A DNA stretch of 64,000 nucleotides, taken from the NCBI RefSeq assembly GCF_900167445.1, contig NZ_FUZT01000001.1, positions 488,995-552,994 on the forward strand, read 5' to 3'. Source of the stretch: Maledivibacter halophilus (GTDB lineage Bacteria > Bacillota > Clostridia > Peptostreptococcales > Caminicellaceae). Under the pieces are notes generated by a model. It had not been told where the DNA came from and did no database searches. It was given only the letters and a program-made list of their open reading frames with translations. Position 1 is the first letter of the stretch. Each line of letters begins with the position of its first letter. Below are positions 42,774-52,041 of this stretch, piece by piece. Both the position numbers and the translations under genes were made by a program.

Positions 42774-43643
42774 ATGTCAAATGAAAAATTAACTAGGGGG
42801 GAATCAAGACAAAATAAGAATAAAATATCGGTATTTATTAGATTATTTATTGTAGTGGCAGTTATCGTATTTCTTAGTGAATTCATTGGAACAAAAAAAA
42901 TACCCTTTGGGCCTGGCCAAGTTGTACTCCTTCCCATGTTATATGCAGTAATAATTGGACTGATAATAACTCCAGATATATTAGGGAAAAAATTAACCTT
43001 TCTAAAAGAATTACTATCAGAAGAAGAGATAGAAATGGCCGGTGCAATGGTAATGTTAGCTTTGCTGCCATTAGGAGTAAAATATGGAGCACTAGTTGGT
43101 CCCAATATTATAAAAATAATTGAGGCAGGTCCAGCATTACTACTTCAAGAATTGGGAAATCTAGCAACAATATTAATAGGTCTACCTATTGCATTATTAT
43201 TAGGACTCAAGAGGGAAGCCTTCGGTGCAACAGTAAGTATCTGTAGAGAACCTACATTAGGAGTAATAACTGAAAGATATGGTATTAATTCACCAGAAGG
43301 TACAGGGGTTTTAGGTACATATTTAGTTGGAACAGTTTTTGGAACTATCTTTTTTGGACTGCTTGGTTCTTTGGCTGTAAGAACTGGTCTTCATCCCTAT
43401 GCCCTTGCAATGGCTTCAGGAATGGGGAGCGGGAGTATGATGACAGCAGGCTCAGCAGCATTGGCGGCCACAGTACCAGAAATGAAGGACGCTATACTTG
43501 CATATGCAGCAACAAGCAATATGTTAACGGGTTTAACGGGAGTTTATTCTGTTATTTTTTTAGGAATACCTCTTTGTAATTATTTGTATAAAAAACTGGA
43601 GCCTAAATTAGGTAAAAAGGGAGGGCATGCTAATGTTAAGTAA
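42774..43643 (+). CDS. DUF3100 family membrane protein
   Basis: A 289-residue integral membrane protein with about seven to eight hydrophobic segments and a conserved-looking core including REPTLGVITERYGINSPEG (about 158-176) and MASGMGSGSMMTAGSAALAATVPEM. It resembles the DUF3100 family, which is often found next to M20 hydrolases. Function is not established. The adjacent membrane protein is encoded 17 bases inside its 3' end. Together they probably form a carrier for the M20 substrate or product. Confidence 0.72.
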   Translation: MSNEKLTRGESRQNKNKISVFIRLFIVVAVIVFLSEFIGTKKIPFGPGQVVLLPMLYAVIIGLIITPDILGKKLTFLKELLSEEEIEMAGAMVMLALLPLGVKYGALVGPNIIKIIEAGPALLLQELGNLATILIGLPIALLLGLKREAFGATVSICREPTLGVITERYGINSPEGTGVLGTYLVGTVFGTIFFGLLGSLAVRTGLHPYALAMASGMGSGSMMTAGSAALAATVPEMKDAILAYAATSNMLTGLTGVYSVIFLGIPLCNYLYKKLEPKLGKKGGHANVK

Positions 43644-44088
43644 AACTTTAAGGCAAATAAAGGTTATGATAATAGTAGGACTTATAATATTAATAGGACA
43701 GAAAATAGGATATGGAATATCTGTATTTAAAGCAATTCCAGGTGTTTTAATTGTATTAACAATAGCTATAATTGCCCTTAAAATTAAAGAGCTTACTCCC
43801 AAATTAAAATTTCCTGCTTTTGCCTGGGCAGTATTAATAGCTCTTCTACTTAGTATGCCATTTATGCCAACGGCAAAAATCTTTTTACAATATACAGATG
43901 AAGTTAATTTTTTAGGAACAGCCACACCAATATTAGCCCTTGCAGGAATTTCAGTTGGAAACAAGATTCCACAAATTAAAGAAATGAGTTGGAAGGTTTT
44001 TATAGTTGCAATAGTAGTATTTATAGGTACTTATTTTGGTTCAGCATTAGTTGCCAATACTGTATTAAAAATTCAAGGCATTATCTAA
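43627..44088 (+). CDS. Small membrane protein, partner of the DUF3100 protein
   Basis: A 153-residue protein with five hydrophobic segments and almost no soluble part. Its start (ATG 43627 or 43633, after AAAGGGAGGG) overlaps the end of the upstream gene, so the two are translationally coupled and probably form one transporter. No specific family is recognised beyond this association. Confidence 0.7.
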   Translation: MLMLSKTLRQIKVMIIVGLIILIGQKIGYGISVFKAIPGVLIVLTIAIIALKIKELTPKLKFPAFAWAVLIALLLSMPFMPTAKIFLQYTDEVNFLGTATPILALAGISVGNKIPQIKEMSWKVFIVAIVVFIGTYFGSALVANTVLKIQGII

Positions 44089-44155
44089 TTTTAGTATAAA
44101 TTCTAAAATGTGTATATTAATAGAAAATAAAGTCTAATACACAAAACTTAGAACT

Positions 44156-44190
44156 ATAAAGACGTCATTAGGCGTCTTTATTCTTTTTGT
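44156..44190 (+). terminator. Terminator after the membrane protein pair
   Basis: AAAGACG and CGTCTTT flank TCATTAGG, followed by ATTCTTTTTGTT. Confidence 0.8.
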
Positions 44191-44296
44191 TCAATAACAG
44201 GTTAATTTAGTTAATATAATTAAACAGAATATTATGAAATAATTTAATTATCATATGTTTATTGTAAAAAGACTATAAAATCAAGGAGGAACTAAT

Positions 44297-45550
44297 ATGT
44301 TAAAAACTGTTAAAGAAAAGGATTTTGAATTATATAAAATTGTTGAGGAAGAACTGAATCGTCAAAAAACAGGACTGGAAATGATTGCTTCAGAAAGTTT
44401 TGTATCGACTGGGATTATGGAATTGCAAGGAAGTATTCTGACTAATAAGACCATGGAAGGCTTTCCTGGGAAACGCTATCACGCAGGTCATGAAGTGATT
44501 GATAAAATGGAGATTTTAGGAATTCAAAGGGCTAAAGCTTTGTTTGGAGCTGATCATGCAAACATACAGCCTCATTCTGGCTCTCAGGCTAATCAATGCG
44601 TTTATGCATCTATTATTAATCCTAAAGATAAAGTAATGGGTATGAGATTGGATCAAGGCGGACATTTAACCCATGGAAGCAAGGCAAATTTTTCAGGAAA
44701 AATATACGACTTTATTTCATATGGATTGGATAAGGAAACTGAGCTTATAGATTATACCGAACTTGAAAGACTGGCAAATAAGCATAGACCTAAACTTATC
44801 GTTGCTGGAGCAAGTTCATATCCAAGATTTATAGATTATGAAAGAATATCAAATATAGCTAAATCAATAAATGCATATTTTCTAGTTGATATGGCCCATG
44901 TGGCTGGTCTTGTTGCAGCAGGAATACATCCATCTCCAGTACCATATGCTGATTTTGTTACTTCAACTACAACTAAAACCTTAGCTGGAGCCAGAGGTGG
45001 ATTTATACTTTGCAAAAATGAATTTTCTAAAAAGATTGACAAAGCTACATTTCCAGGAGTTCAAGGTTCTTCTCACCTTCACATAATGGCTGCTAAGACA
45101 TTTACATTTAAAAATGCCATGACTGATGAATATAAAGTGTGTATGAAACAGGTAGTGAAAAATGCTAAAAAGTTATCAGATGCTTTGCAGAAAAAAGGAT
45201 TTAGAATAGTATCAGGGGGAACAGATAATCACTTATTACTAGTTGATCTTAGGCCTAAAAAACTTACTGGAGCACAGTTAGAGGAAGCTTTGGCCTTTGT
45301 AGGTATAACTGTTAACAGGAATATGATTCCCTTTGATCCTGAGAAGCCCATGATAACTAGTGGTGTAAGAATAGGAACTACTGCTATGACAATTAAAGGG
45401 ATGAAGGAAAGGGAAATGGAAGAAATAGCGGAAATGATTAATAAAGTTGCAGAAAATATAAATGACAAGGGAGCTTTAGATAAAATTAAAGAAAATGCAA
45501 GAGACTTAGCATTAAAATATCCACTATATCATGGTTATTTTGATTTTTAA
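44297..45550 (+). CDS. Serine hydroxymethyltransferase-like protein (divergent GlyA)
   Basis: A 417-residue PLP enzyme of the SHMT family (reaction: serine plus tetrahydrofolate to glycine plus methylene-tetrahydrofolate). Conserved parts include MIASESFVS, QPHSGSQAN, GGHLTHGS and LVDMAHVAGLVAAG. The PLP-lysine segment reads TSTTTKTLAGARGG instead of TTTTHKTLAGPRGG, so the His before Lys and the following Pro are changed. The FPGGQGGPLMH segment is FPGVQGSSHLH, and the NKYAEGYPGKRY segment has Thr-Met for Tyr-Ala. These changes suggest a specialised paralogue (other amino acid or aldehyde) rather than the housekeeping enzyme. Confidence 0.85.
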   Translation: MLKTVKEKDFELYKIVEEELNRQKTGLEMIASESFVSTGIMELQGSILTNKTMEGFPGKRYHAGHEVIDKMEILGIQRAKALFGADHANIQPHSGSQANQCVYASIINPKDKVMGMRLDQGGHLTHGSKANFSGKIYDFISYGLDKETELIDYTELERLANKHRPKLIVAGASSYPRFIDYERISNIAKSINAYFLVDMAHVAGLVAAGIHPSPVPYADFVTSTTTKTLAGARGGFILCKNEFSKKIDKATFPGVQGSSHLHIMAAKTFTFKNAMTDEYKVCMKQVVKNAKKLSDALQKKGFRIVSGGTDNHLLLVDLRPKKLTGAQLEEALAFVGITVNRNMIPFDPEKPMITSGVRIGTTAMTIKGMKEREMEEIAEMINKVAENINDKGALDKIKENARDLALKYPLYHGYFDF

Positions 45551-45672
45551 GAAAACCCCAATTAAAAGTATTTAAATAGTATGAAGTAGTATAATTGGGA
45601 ATTTCAAAACCGATAAACCTCATTGACTAGAATAATGTTTTTATATTAAAGTTATGGGGTTTTCTTCTTTTT
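45549..45672 (+). terminator. Long-loop terminator with alternative hairpin
   Basis: AAGAAAACCCCA (45549-45560) is the exact complement of TGGGGTTTTCTT (45655-45666), followed by CTTTTTT. Part of the 5' arm can instead pair locally (CCCAATTA at 45558-45565 with TAATTGGG at 45592-45599). The two structures exclude each other. Confidence 0.6.
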
Positions 45673-45829
45673 TGGGAATTTAAGTTTTTTTATTAAAGGA
45701 TTGAGAAAAAATATTTTAATGACGATTTATTGACTTTAAAAGTGTTAAAATAGTATGTATAAACTAAAGTTTTTACTTAAATTTTTATAATAGTTTAAAA
45801 AATATTAATAAAGGAAGTTAATAAGCTTT

Positions 45830-46564
45830 ATGGGAAATAATATGAATATATTAGGTGCACTCCATAAAAAAATAGAAAAAATTATAGAAGATGAAAAGGT
45901 TCTTAGCGTATTATTAATAGGGTCAGCAGCAGAATTAGAAAAAGAAGAGGAGTTTAACACTTTAAAAGACATAGACCTCTTTGTTATTACCGATGAAGAA
46001 TATGAATTTGAAAGGGAGGTAATGCCCATTGAAGATGTATTATTCGACATATCCTATATGTCATTTAATACATTTAAAAATTCTATTGTTGAAGGAATTC
46101 CGTTTTTGATTAATTCATTGCAAAGCTATAAAATTATATATAATAATATTAATAAAGAGTTAAAAGAGCTTTTAGATAAAATAAAAATTATATATGGAAA
46201 TGGACCAAAAAAATTTCAGGAAGATGATATAGAATATATTAGATTTAAATTTTATCAGGATTTGGAAGATATATATTCTAGAAAGAAAGATGTAGTAAAC
46301 ACAAAATTTTTAATGAATAGTCTTTTTTATAATATATTAAATTCATATTTTAAACTTGCTGGTTATTGGGTACCTAAAGATAAGAAGTTATTAAAAAATA
46401 TACAAAAATTTGACGATATTTTATATAATTTGAGTGTAGGGTTCATTGAAGAAGAAGATTTTAATGTAAAACTAAAAAATCTTAAAGTTATATTAGACTA
46501 TGTTCTCAAGCCCTACGGTGGAGTTAATAAATTTTGGAAAAGAAAAAAATTTCCACTAATTTAA
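45830..46564 (+). CDS. Nucleotidyltransferase-fold protein
   Basis: A 244-residue cytosolic protein. The N-terminal segment [30 protein letters not shown] (about 24-53) has the GS and D-x-D-L pattern of the MNT/nucleotidyltransferase fold. The remainder is helical and Lys/Glu rich without clear motifs. It precedes folE by 17 bases, so it is in the folate operon or just upstream of it. The exact role is unknown; a link to pterin metabolism is only positional. Confidence 0.65.
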   Translation: MGNNMNILGALHKKIEKIIEDEKVLSVLLIGSAAELEKEEEFNTLKDIDLFVITDEEYEFEREVMPIEDVLFDISYMSFNTFKNSIVEGIPFLINSLQSYKIIYNNINKELKELLDKIKIIYGNGPKKFQEDDIEYIRFKFYQDLEDIYSRKKDVVNTKFLMNSLFYNILNSYFKLAGYWVPKDKKLLKNIQKFDDILYNLSVGFIEEEDFNVKLKNLKVILDYVLKPYGGVNKFWKRKKFPLI

Positions 46565-46581
46565 ATGAAAGAAGGAATAAA

Positions 46582-47148
46582 ATGGATAAGCAGAAAATCG
46601 AAAGAGCAGTAAGAGATATTATAGAAGCTATTGGCGAAGATCCAGATAGGGAAGGCCTTAAAGATACTCCAAGAAGAATTGCAAAAATGTATGAAGAAAT
46701 TTTTTCAGGATTAAAGGAAGATCCTGGAAAACATTTAGAAATATATTTTCAGGATGAAAAGCATGAGGAAATGGTTTTGGTAAAGGATATACCTTTTTAC
46801 TCTACATGCGAACATCATTTTGCACCTTTTTTTGGAAAAGCCCATGTGGGATACTTGCCTAAGGGAGGTAAACTTACAGGACTTAGCAAGCTTGCTAGGG
46901 TAGTAGAAACAGTTGCAAGAAGGCCACAACTGCAAGAAAGGCTTACGGCAACTATTGCAGAAACGATGATGGAAAAATTAGAACCCCATGGTGTTATAGT
47001 AGTTGTCGAGGCTGAGCATATGTGTATGACTATGCGAGGGATAAAAAAACCAGGATCAAAAACTGTAACATCTGCAGTTAGAGGGCTATTTAATAAAGAT
47101 GCAAAGGCAAGGGCAGAGGCTATGTCACTAATAAATTTTGGAAGATAA
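46582..47148 (+). CDS. folE: GTP cyclohydrolase I
   Basis: A 188-residue enzyme for the first step of folate synthesis (GTP to dihydroneopterin triphosphate). Zinc site residues are in [12 protein letters not shown] (Cys, His, His near 74-77), with the second Cys in [30 protein letters not shown] is the family signature. The ATG at 46582 follows AGAAGGA; an upstream ATG at 46534 lies within the preceding gene and is less likely. It starts the folE-folP-folB-folK run. Confidence 0.97.
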   Translation: MDKQKIERAVRDIIEAIGEDPDREGLKDTPRRIAKMYEEIFSGLKEDPGKHLEIYFQDEKHEEMVLVKDIPFYSTCEHHFAPFFGKAHVGYLPKGGKLTGLSKLARVVETVARRPQLQERLTATIAETMMEKLEPHGVIVVVEAEHMCMTMRGIKKPGSKTVTSAVRGLFNKDAKARAEAMSLINFGR

Positions 47149-47196
47149 GGTTTTGGATGTAGACTTGCAAAATTTCATATAATAATGGAGGATATA

Positions 47197-48048
47197 ATGA
47201 GGAATATAAATTATAAATTTCATAGAAGAATTGATATAAATTGTGGTAAATATGAACTAAATTTAGGAACTCGTACTCTTATTATGGGTATATTAAATGT
47301 TACACCTGATTCATTTTCCGATGGAGGAGATTATACTCAAGTTGATGTAGCTGTAAAACATGCTAAAGCTATGGCTAGTGAAGGAGCTGATATATTAGAT
47401 ATTGGTGGAGAATCAACAAGGCCAGGGGCCCAGGAGGTTGATGCAGCTCAAGAATTGGAAAGGGTTTTGCCAGTTGTACAAAGGCTTGTAGGTGAAGTTG
47501 ATTTACCAATATCGGTAGATACCTATAAGGCCAAGGTAGCTGAGGAAGTACTTAAAGCTGGAGCCCATATTATAAATGATGTGTGGGGACTACAAAGAGA
47601 TCCGAATATAGCCTCTGTAATAGCTAAATATGATGCTCCAGTCATAATAATGCATAATAGAAAGAACACAGAATATAAGAAGGATATTATAGAAGAAATC
47701 TGTGATTTTTTTAAAAAGTCTATAGATATTGCACTAAAGGCAGGTATAAAGAAAGAAAATATAATATTGGACCCGGGAATAGGCTTTGGTAAAACCCCTG
47801 AGCAGAATATGGTAATTATGTCAAGATTGGGAGAATTCAATGACTTAGGATATCCTGTTCTTTTAGGTACATCTAGAAAGTCAATGATTGGAAAGATACT
47901 TGATCTCCCTCCAAAGGAAAGGGTAGAAGGAACACTTTCTACTACTGTAATGGGAATAATACAGGGAGTAGATATAGTTAGGGTTCATGATGTAAAAGAG
48001 AATGTAAGAGCAGCTAAGGTAACAGATGCTATTGTAAGGGGTATTTAA
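47197..48048 (+). CDS. folP: Dihydropteroate synthase
   Basis: A 283-residue TIM-barrel enzyme joining pterin pyrophosphate and p-aminobenzoate. Signatures include LIMGILNVTPDSFSDGG and DIGGESTRPGA, IINDVWG for the pterin site, and ILDPGIGFGKT. The ATG at 47185 contains the GGAGG site, so the ATG at 47197 is preferred. folB starts two bases after the stop. Confidence 0.97.
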   Translation: MRNINYKFHRRIDINCGKYELNLGTRTLIMGILNVTPDSFSDGGDYTQVDVAVKHAKAMASEGADILDIGGESTRPGAQEVDAAQELERVLPVVQRLVGEVDLPISVDTYKAKVAEEVLKAGAHIINDVWGLQRDPNIASVIAKYDAPVIIMHNRKNTEYKKDIIEEICDFFKKSIDIALKAGIKKENIILDPGIGFGKTPEQNMVIMSRLGEFNDLGYPVLLGTSRKSMIGKILDLPPKERVEGTLSTTVMGIIQGVDIVRVHDVKENVRAAKVTDAIVRGI

Positions 48049-48049
48049 A

Positions 48050-48415
48050 ATGGATAAAATAATAATGAAAAATCTTTCATTTTTTGGATATCACGGCGTT
48101 TTAAAGGAAGAAAACATATTAGGTCAAAAATTCTTTGTGGATATAGAGCTTTATGCAGACTTGAAAAAAGCTGGTTTAAGTGATAATGTTAAGGATACTA
48201 TACATTATGGAGAAGTATATAATGAAGTAAAAAGTATTGTTGAAAACAAAAAGTTTAATCTCTTAGAGGCACTGGGAGAAAATATAGCTATAACTATATT
48301 AGATAAATTTCCAAAGGTAAATGAAATATGTATTAAGATAAGAAAACCGGAGGCACCGGTTAATGGTATATATGATTATTTTGGGATAGAAATAAGGAGA
48401 AAAAGAAATGTTTAA
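48050..48415 (+). CDS. folB: Dihydroneopterin aldolase
   Basis: A 121-residue enzyme converting dihydroneopterin to 6-hydroxymethyl-dihydropterin. FFGYHGVLKEENILGQKFFVDIEL near the N-terminus with the conserved Glu, DTIHYGEVY near 57-65 and the C-terminal KPEAPVNGIYDYFGIEI are typical. It is tightly packed between folP and folK, overlapping the latter by 8 bases. Confidence 0.96.
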   Translation: MDKIIMKNLSFFGYHGVLKEENILGQKFFVDIELYADLKKAGLSDNVKDTIHYGEVYNEVKSIVENKKFNLLEALGENIAITILDKFPKVNEICIKIRKPEAPVNGIYDYFGIEIRRKRNV

Positions 48416-48893
48416 AGCCTATATGGGATTGGGAAGTAATATTGGTAACAAAAAAGAAAATATTGATAATGCTGTAGATATGATAAGAAATCATAAATTG
48501 ATAGAGCTAAAAAAAGTTTCTTCGTATTATGAAACTGAACCTGTTGGATATCAGGATCAAGACTGGTTTTTGAATGTTGTTTTGGAAATTGATACCAAAC
48601 TCAAGCCCTACGAACTTTTAGAATTTTGCCGATTGATTGAGGAAAAGCTAAAAAGGAAGAGAATAATCAGATGGGGTCCAAGAACTATAGATGTTGATAT
48701 ATTGCTTTACGAAGGATTTAAATCGAAGGATGAAAAGCTTACCATACCTCATCCAAGGATGACAGAAAGGGCATTTGTGATGATTCCTTTATATGAAATA
48801 GCTCCTAATATTAAAATTGCTGATTCGAATATAAGCCAAATAATAAAAAAACTGGAAGGTGAAAAAATAAGGAAGATAAATTATGAAGGATAG
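48408..48893 (+). CDS. folK: 2-amino-4-hydroxy-6-hydroxymethyldihydropteridine diphosphokinase
   Basis: A 161-residue kinase producing the pyrophosphate used by FolP. YMGLGSNIGNKKENI at the start, and RKRIIRWGPRTIDVDILLY (about 84-102) with the two Asp residues that bind magnesium, are characteristic. It overlaps both folB and the DAHP synthase gene. Confidence 0.96.
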   Translation: MFKAYMGLGSNIGNKKENIDNAVDMIRNHKLIELKKVSSYYETEPVGYQDQDWFLNVVLEIDTKLKPYELLEFCRLIEEKLKRKRIIRWGPRTIDVDILLYEGFKSKDEKLTIPHPRMTERAFVMIPLYEIAPNIKIADSNISQIIKKLEGEKIRKINYEG

Positions 48894-49680
48894 AAAAGAA
48901 TTAACTGGAGAACAAATAGTAGTAAAAGTAGGAGATTTAAAGATTGGAGGAAATAATCCACCGGTTATAATAGCTGGTCCCTGTGCAGTAGAATCAAGAC
49001 AGCAGGTTATGGAGACTGCTTTAGCCCTAAAGGAAATTAGTATAGATATATTAAGAGGGGGAGTATTTAAACCAAGGACCAGTCCTTACTCTTTTCAGGG
49101 CCTCGGTCTAGAAGGTCTTAAGTATTTGAAAGAAGCGGGAGAAAAAATAAAAGTTCCAGTAATAACGGAACTTATGGATGAAAAAAATCTTGAGGCTGTA
49201 GTAGAGTATTCTGATATTATACAAATAGGGTCTAGAAACATGTATAACTATTCATTACTTAAAGAAATTGGAAGGATAGATAAGCCAGTTTTATTAAAAA
49301 GGGGTATGAGTGCTTCCATAAAGGAATGGATAATGGCCGCTGAATATATAGCGGCATATGGCAATAAAAATATTATACTTTGTGAAAGGGGGATAAGAAC
49401 CTTCGAAGTCTATACAAGAAATACATTGGATTTGGCAGCAGTACCCATTATGAAAGGTGAAACGGGATTGCCAGTAATAGTAGATCCAAGTCATGGAACT
49501 GGTCGGAGGGAACTTATTCTTCCCATGTCAAAGGCAGCTTTAGCATGTGGAGCAAATGGTTTGATGATAGAGGTACATATTGATCCCCAAAAAGCTTTAA
49601 GTGACGGGCAGCAGTCTATTACACCGGAACAATATAAGAAGATATTTTTAGAGGTAAAAAAATCTTATTTTAAACTGTAA
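48883..49680 (+). CDS. aroF: 3-deoxy-7-phosphoheptulonate (DAHP) synthase
   Basis: A 265-residue type-I-beta DAHP synthase (first step of the shikimate pathway). VIIAGPCAVESRQQ, LRGGVFKPRTSPYSFQGLG, LLKRGMSASIKEW and VDPSHGTGRRELI are the active-site segments. It has no N-terminal regulatory domain, unlike Thermotoga-type enzymes of about 340 residues, so it is probably not feedback-controlled in that way. Placement at the end of a folate operon makes sense because chorismate is the source of p-aminobenzoate. It overlaps folK by 11 bases. Confidence 0.93.
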   Translation: MKDRKELTGEQIVVKVGDLKIGGNNPPVIIAGPCAVESRQQVMETALALKEISIDILRGGVFKPRTSPYSFQGLGLEGLKYLKEAGEKIKVPVITELMDEKNLEAVVEYSDIIQIGSRNMYNYSLLKEIGRIDKPVLLKRGMSASIKEWIMAAEYIAAYGNKNIILCERGIRTFEVYTRNTLDLAAVPIMKGETGLPVIVDPSHGTGRRELILPMSKAALACGANGLMIEVHIDPQKALSDGQQSITPEQYKKIFLEVKKSYFKL

Positions 49681-49681
49681 A

Positions 49682-49719
49682 AAGTACAGCTCAATTAGTA
49701 AAGAGCTGTGCTTTTTTAA
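49682..49719 (+). terminator. Terminator of the folate operon
   Basis: AGTACAGCTC and GAGCTGTGCT (one G-U pair) flank AATTAGTAAA, followed by TTTTTTA. Confidence 0.88.
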
Positions 49720-50116
49720 TGAATAGTAAAATTAAATTCTGTCATAAGACATTTTAAGGTTTAATAAATTTCAAATATTTGTATTTTTTATCTAAATATA
49801 ATTGAAAATTGATAATATTTTGTATTATAATTATTTAAACCACAAAACAGAAATAAATATTATTTTAGAAAATTTTATAAAATTATAATTGAGCAAATTG
49901 CATAATTACCTCCTGTAAAAACTATCTACTACATATAGTTTAAAAATCTCTAAAGACATGCTATATATATTATGCAACCCAGCCAAGTTAGAATTCTGCA
50001 ATTTCTTCAATTACATAATTTTCTCAATATAAAACTTAATTTAAACAAAAAACATGTCATATCAATGGATTTAGTAGATAAAATAAAGTAAGTATGTGTT
50101 TTGAGGGGGAGAATAA
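49720..50116. other. Intergenic region with MITE-like copy
   Basis: No gene is present. It contains the MITE-like element at 49887-50012 and a further right-end-like string (CATAATTTTCTCAAT) just after it. GAGGGGGAG precedes the ATG at 50117. Confidence 0.6.
49887..50012. repeat. MITE-like element, complete copy (reference for the family)
   Basis: A 126-base unit. The left end is AATTGAGCAAATTGCATAAT and the reverse complement of the right end is AATTGAAGAAATTGCAGAAT. The interior contains CTATCTACTACATATAGTTT. No coding capacity was found. Related complete or partial copies lie at 4119, 11578, 13066, 31383, 33018, 35128, 41369, 52151, 52308 and 57286, all intergenic. Confidence 0.78.
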
Positions 50117-51097
50117 ATGTCATCTCAACATGAAATGGATGTATTAATTGTTGATGACAAACTAGAGAACCTATTGGCTTTAGAGGGTGTGCTTGAAGAT
50201 CTGGAATTAAATATAATTAAAGCCACTTCTGGAAATATGGCTTTAGGGTTAATGTTAGAGTATGATTTTGCCCTTGTTTTATTAGATGTACAAATGCATG
50301 AAATGAATGGATTTGCAATTGCTGAGCTCATGAGAAAATGTGAAAAAACTAAAAACATTCCTATTATATTTATTACGACTATTAATAAAGAACAAAAATT
50401 TATTTTTAAAGGGTGTGAAGTAGGTGCAGTTGATTGTATTTTTAAGCCAATAGAGCCATTGGTATTAAAAAGTAAAGTAAAGGTATTTATTGAACTTCAA
50501 AGGCAAAAAAAATTGCTGAAAGAACAGGCTAGGCTTCTAGAAGAAAAGATAGATGAGTTGTTGGAGCTAAAAGAATTAAATTGTAGATTAAAGCACATAT
50601 CTACTATAGATGTCTTAACGGGTATTTCAAACAGAAGATTTTTTGAAAGAAATATTCAAATTGAATGGCAAAGATCAATACGTACAGGTATACCCTTATC
50701 ATTAATTATGATAGATATAGATCATTTTAAAGCATTTAACGATTGCTATGGTCATCAAGAAGGTGATAGATGTATTAGGCAGGTGGCTGAGGCTATTGTT
50801 TCCTCTACCCAAAGACCTGCCGATTTTGTGGCTAGGTATGGTGGTGAGGAGTTTGTTGTAGTTTTACCAGAAACTCAGAGACAAGGGGCTCTTGTTGTGG
50901 CTGAGAGGATCAGAAAAAAAGTAGAATCCATGGCTGTTAAACATAAGGGTTCCTGTGTATCTCCATATGTTACAGTTAGTTTAGGAGTTTCTACTTTATT
51001 GCCGGAAAAGTATTATTCAGTTGAAGAACTTATAAATAGTGCAGACAAAGCTCTTTTTCAAGCCAAATTTTATGGCCGAAATAGAGTGGAAAAATAG
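50117..51097 (+). CDS. Response regulator-diguanylate cyclase (PleD-like)
   Basis: A 326-residue protein that makes cyclic di-GMP. The receiver domain (about 6-125) has the phospho-acceptor Asp57 in LVLLDVQM and Lys near 110. A coiled linker (about 128-160) leads to a GGDEF domain with GGEEF at 242-246. The inhibitory-site motif RPAD at 233-236 sits five residues before it, so product feedback is likely. It is soluble with no membrane segment. It stands alone; its kinase is not adjacent. A c-di-GMP riboswitch occurs about 4 kb downstream. Confidence 0.95.
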   Translation: MSSQHEMDVLIVDDKLENLLALEGVLEDLELNIIKATSGNMALGLMLEYDFALVLLDVQMHEMNGFAIAELMRKCEKTKNIPIIFITTINKEQKFIFKGCEVGAVDCIFKPIEPLVLKSKVKVFIELQRQKKLLKEQARLLEEKIDELLELKELNCRLKHISTIDVLTGISNRRFFERNIQIEWQRSIRTGIPLSLIMIDIDHFKAFNDCYGHQEGDRCIRQVAEAIVSSTQRPADFVARYGGEEFVVVLPETQRQGALVVAERIRKKVESMAVKHKGSCVSPYVTVSLGVSTLLPEKYYSVEELINSADKALFQAKFYGRNRVEK

Positions 51098-51126
51098 ATT
51101 TATAAATTAAGGTTAGGTGATAAATT

Positions 51127-52041
51127 ATGAAAATAGCAGTACTGGGAGCAGGAGCAATGGGATGTTTATATGGAGGATTACTTTCTATAGGGGATAATGA
51201 AGTGTGGCTGATCGATATATGGAAGGAGCATGTTAATCGAATAAATGAGAAGGGACTTATAATAGAAGATGAAAATGGGAAAAAGATTATAAAAAATGTT
51301 CAAGCCACAATTGATACTAATGATATAGGGATAGTTGATTTAATATTAGTGTTTGTAAAATCAACTATAACAGATAAAGCTCTTAAACCAGTAAAAAATA
51401 TTATTGGAGAAAATACCCTTATTCTAACATTACAAAATGGACTTGGGAATATCGAAAAAATTCAATCTGTAGTAGGGAAGAAGAATATAATCGCAGGAAC
51501 AACTTCCCACGGTTCAACATTACTTGAACCCGCTAGAATTTATCATGCAGGAAAGGGAACTACAGTAATAGGTGAAATAGATAGAGAAAATACGGAGAGA
51601 ATCCAGAATCTTAAAGAAATATTTACTAAATGTAAAATTGAAACTGTTATAACAAACAACGTCCTTGGAGTAATTTGGGATAAGCTTCTTGTAAATGTAG
51701 GTATAAATGCTATAACAGCCCTTACAGAACTTAGGAATGGTGAATTGTTAGATTTTAAAGAAACTGAAGAGCTATTGGAAATTGCAGTTGAGGAAGGAAT
51801 AAATGTTTCGAAGGCAAAAAAAATAATTCTTATTAATGAAGACCCTATAGAGCACACTAAAAAAGTGTGTAGGTTAACAACCAGTAACAAATCTTCTATG
51901 CTTCAGGATATAATTAATAAGCGAAAAACAGAAATAGAGATGATAAATGGTGCTATTGTAAAAGAAGGTGAAAGACAAGGTATTAAAACTCCAATAAATC
52001 TTGCCTTAACAAATCTTATAAAAATTAAAGAAAGAAATTAA
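51127..52041 (+). CDS. panE: Ketopantoate reductase family protein
   Basis: A 304-residue NADP-dependent reductase. The N-terminal AVLGAGAMGCLYGGLL is the Rossmann motif, LILTLQNGLGNIE (about 97-109) and the catalytic Lys in VIWDKLLVNVGINAITAL (about 184-201) match PanE. The family also includes reductases for other 2-keto acids, so the symbol is tentative. It lies 29 bases after the diguanylate cyclase gene and has its own terminator. Confidence 0.82.
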   Translation: MKIAVLGAGAMGCLYGGLLSIGDNEVWLIDIWKEHVNRINEKGLIIEDENGKKIIKNVQATIDTNDIGIVDLILVFVKSTITDKALKPVKNIIGENTLILTLQNGLGNIEKIQSVVGKKNIIAGTTSHGSTLLEPARIYHAGKGTTVIGEIDRENTERIQNLKEIFTKCKIETVITNNVLGVIWDKLLVNVGINAITALTELRNGELLDFKETEELLEIAVEEGINVSKAKKIILINEDPIEHTKKVCRLTTSNKSSMLQDIINKRKTEIEMINGAIVKEGERQGIKTPINLALTNLIKIKERN

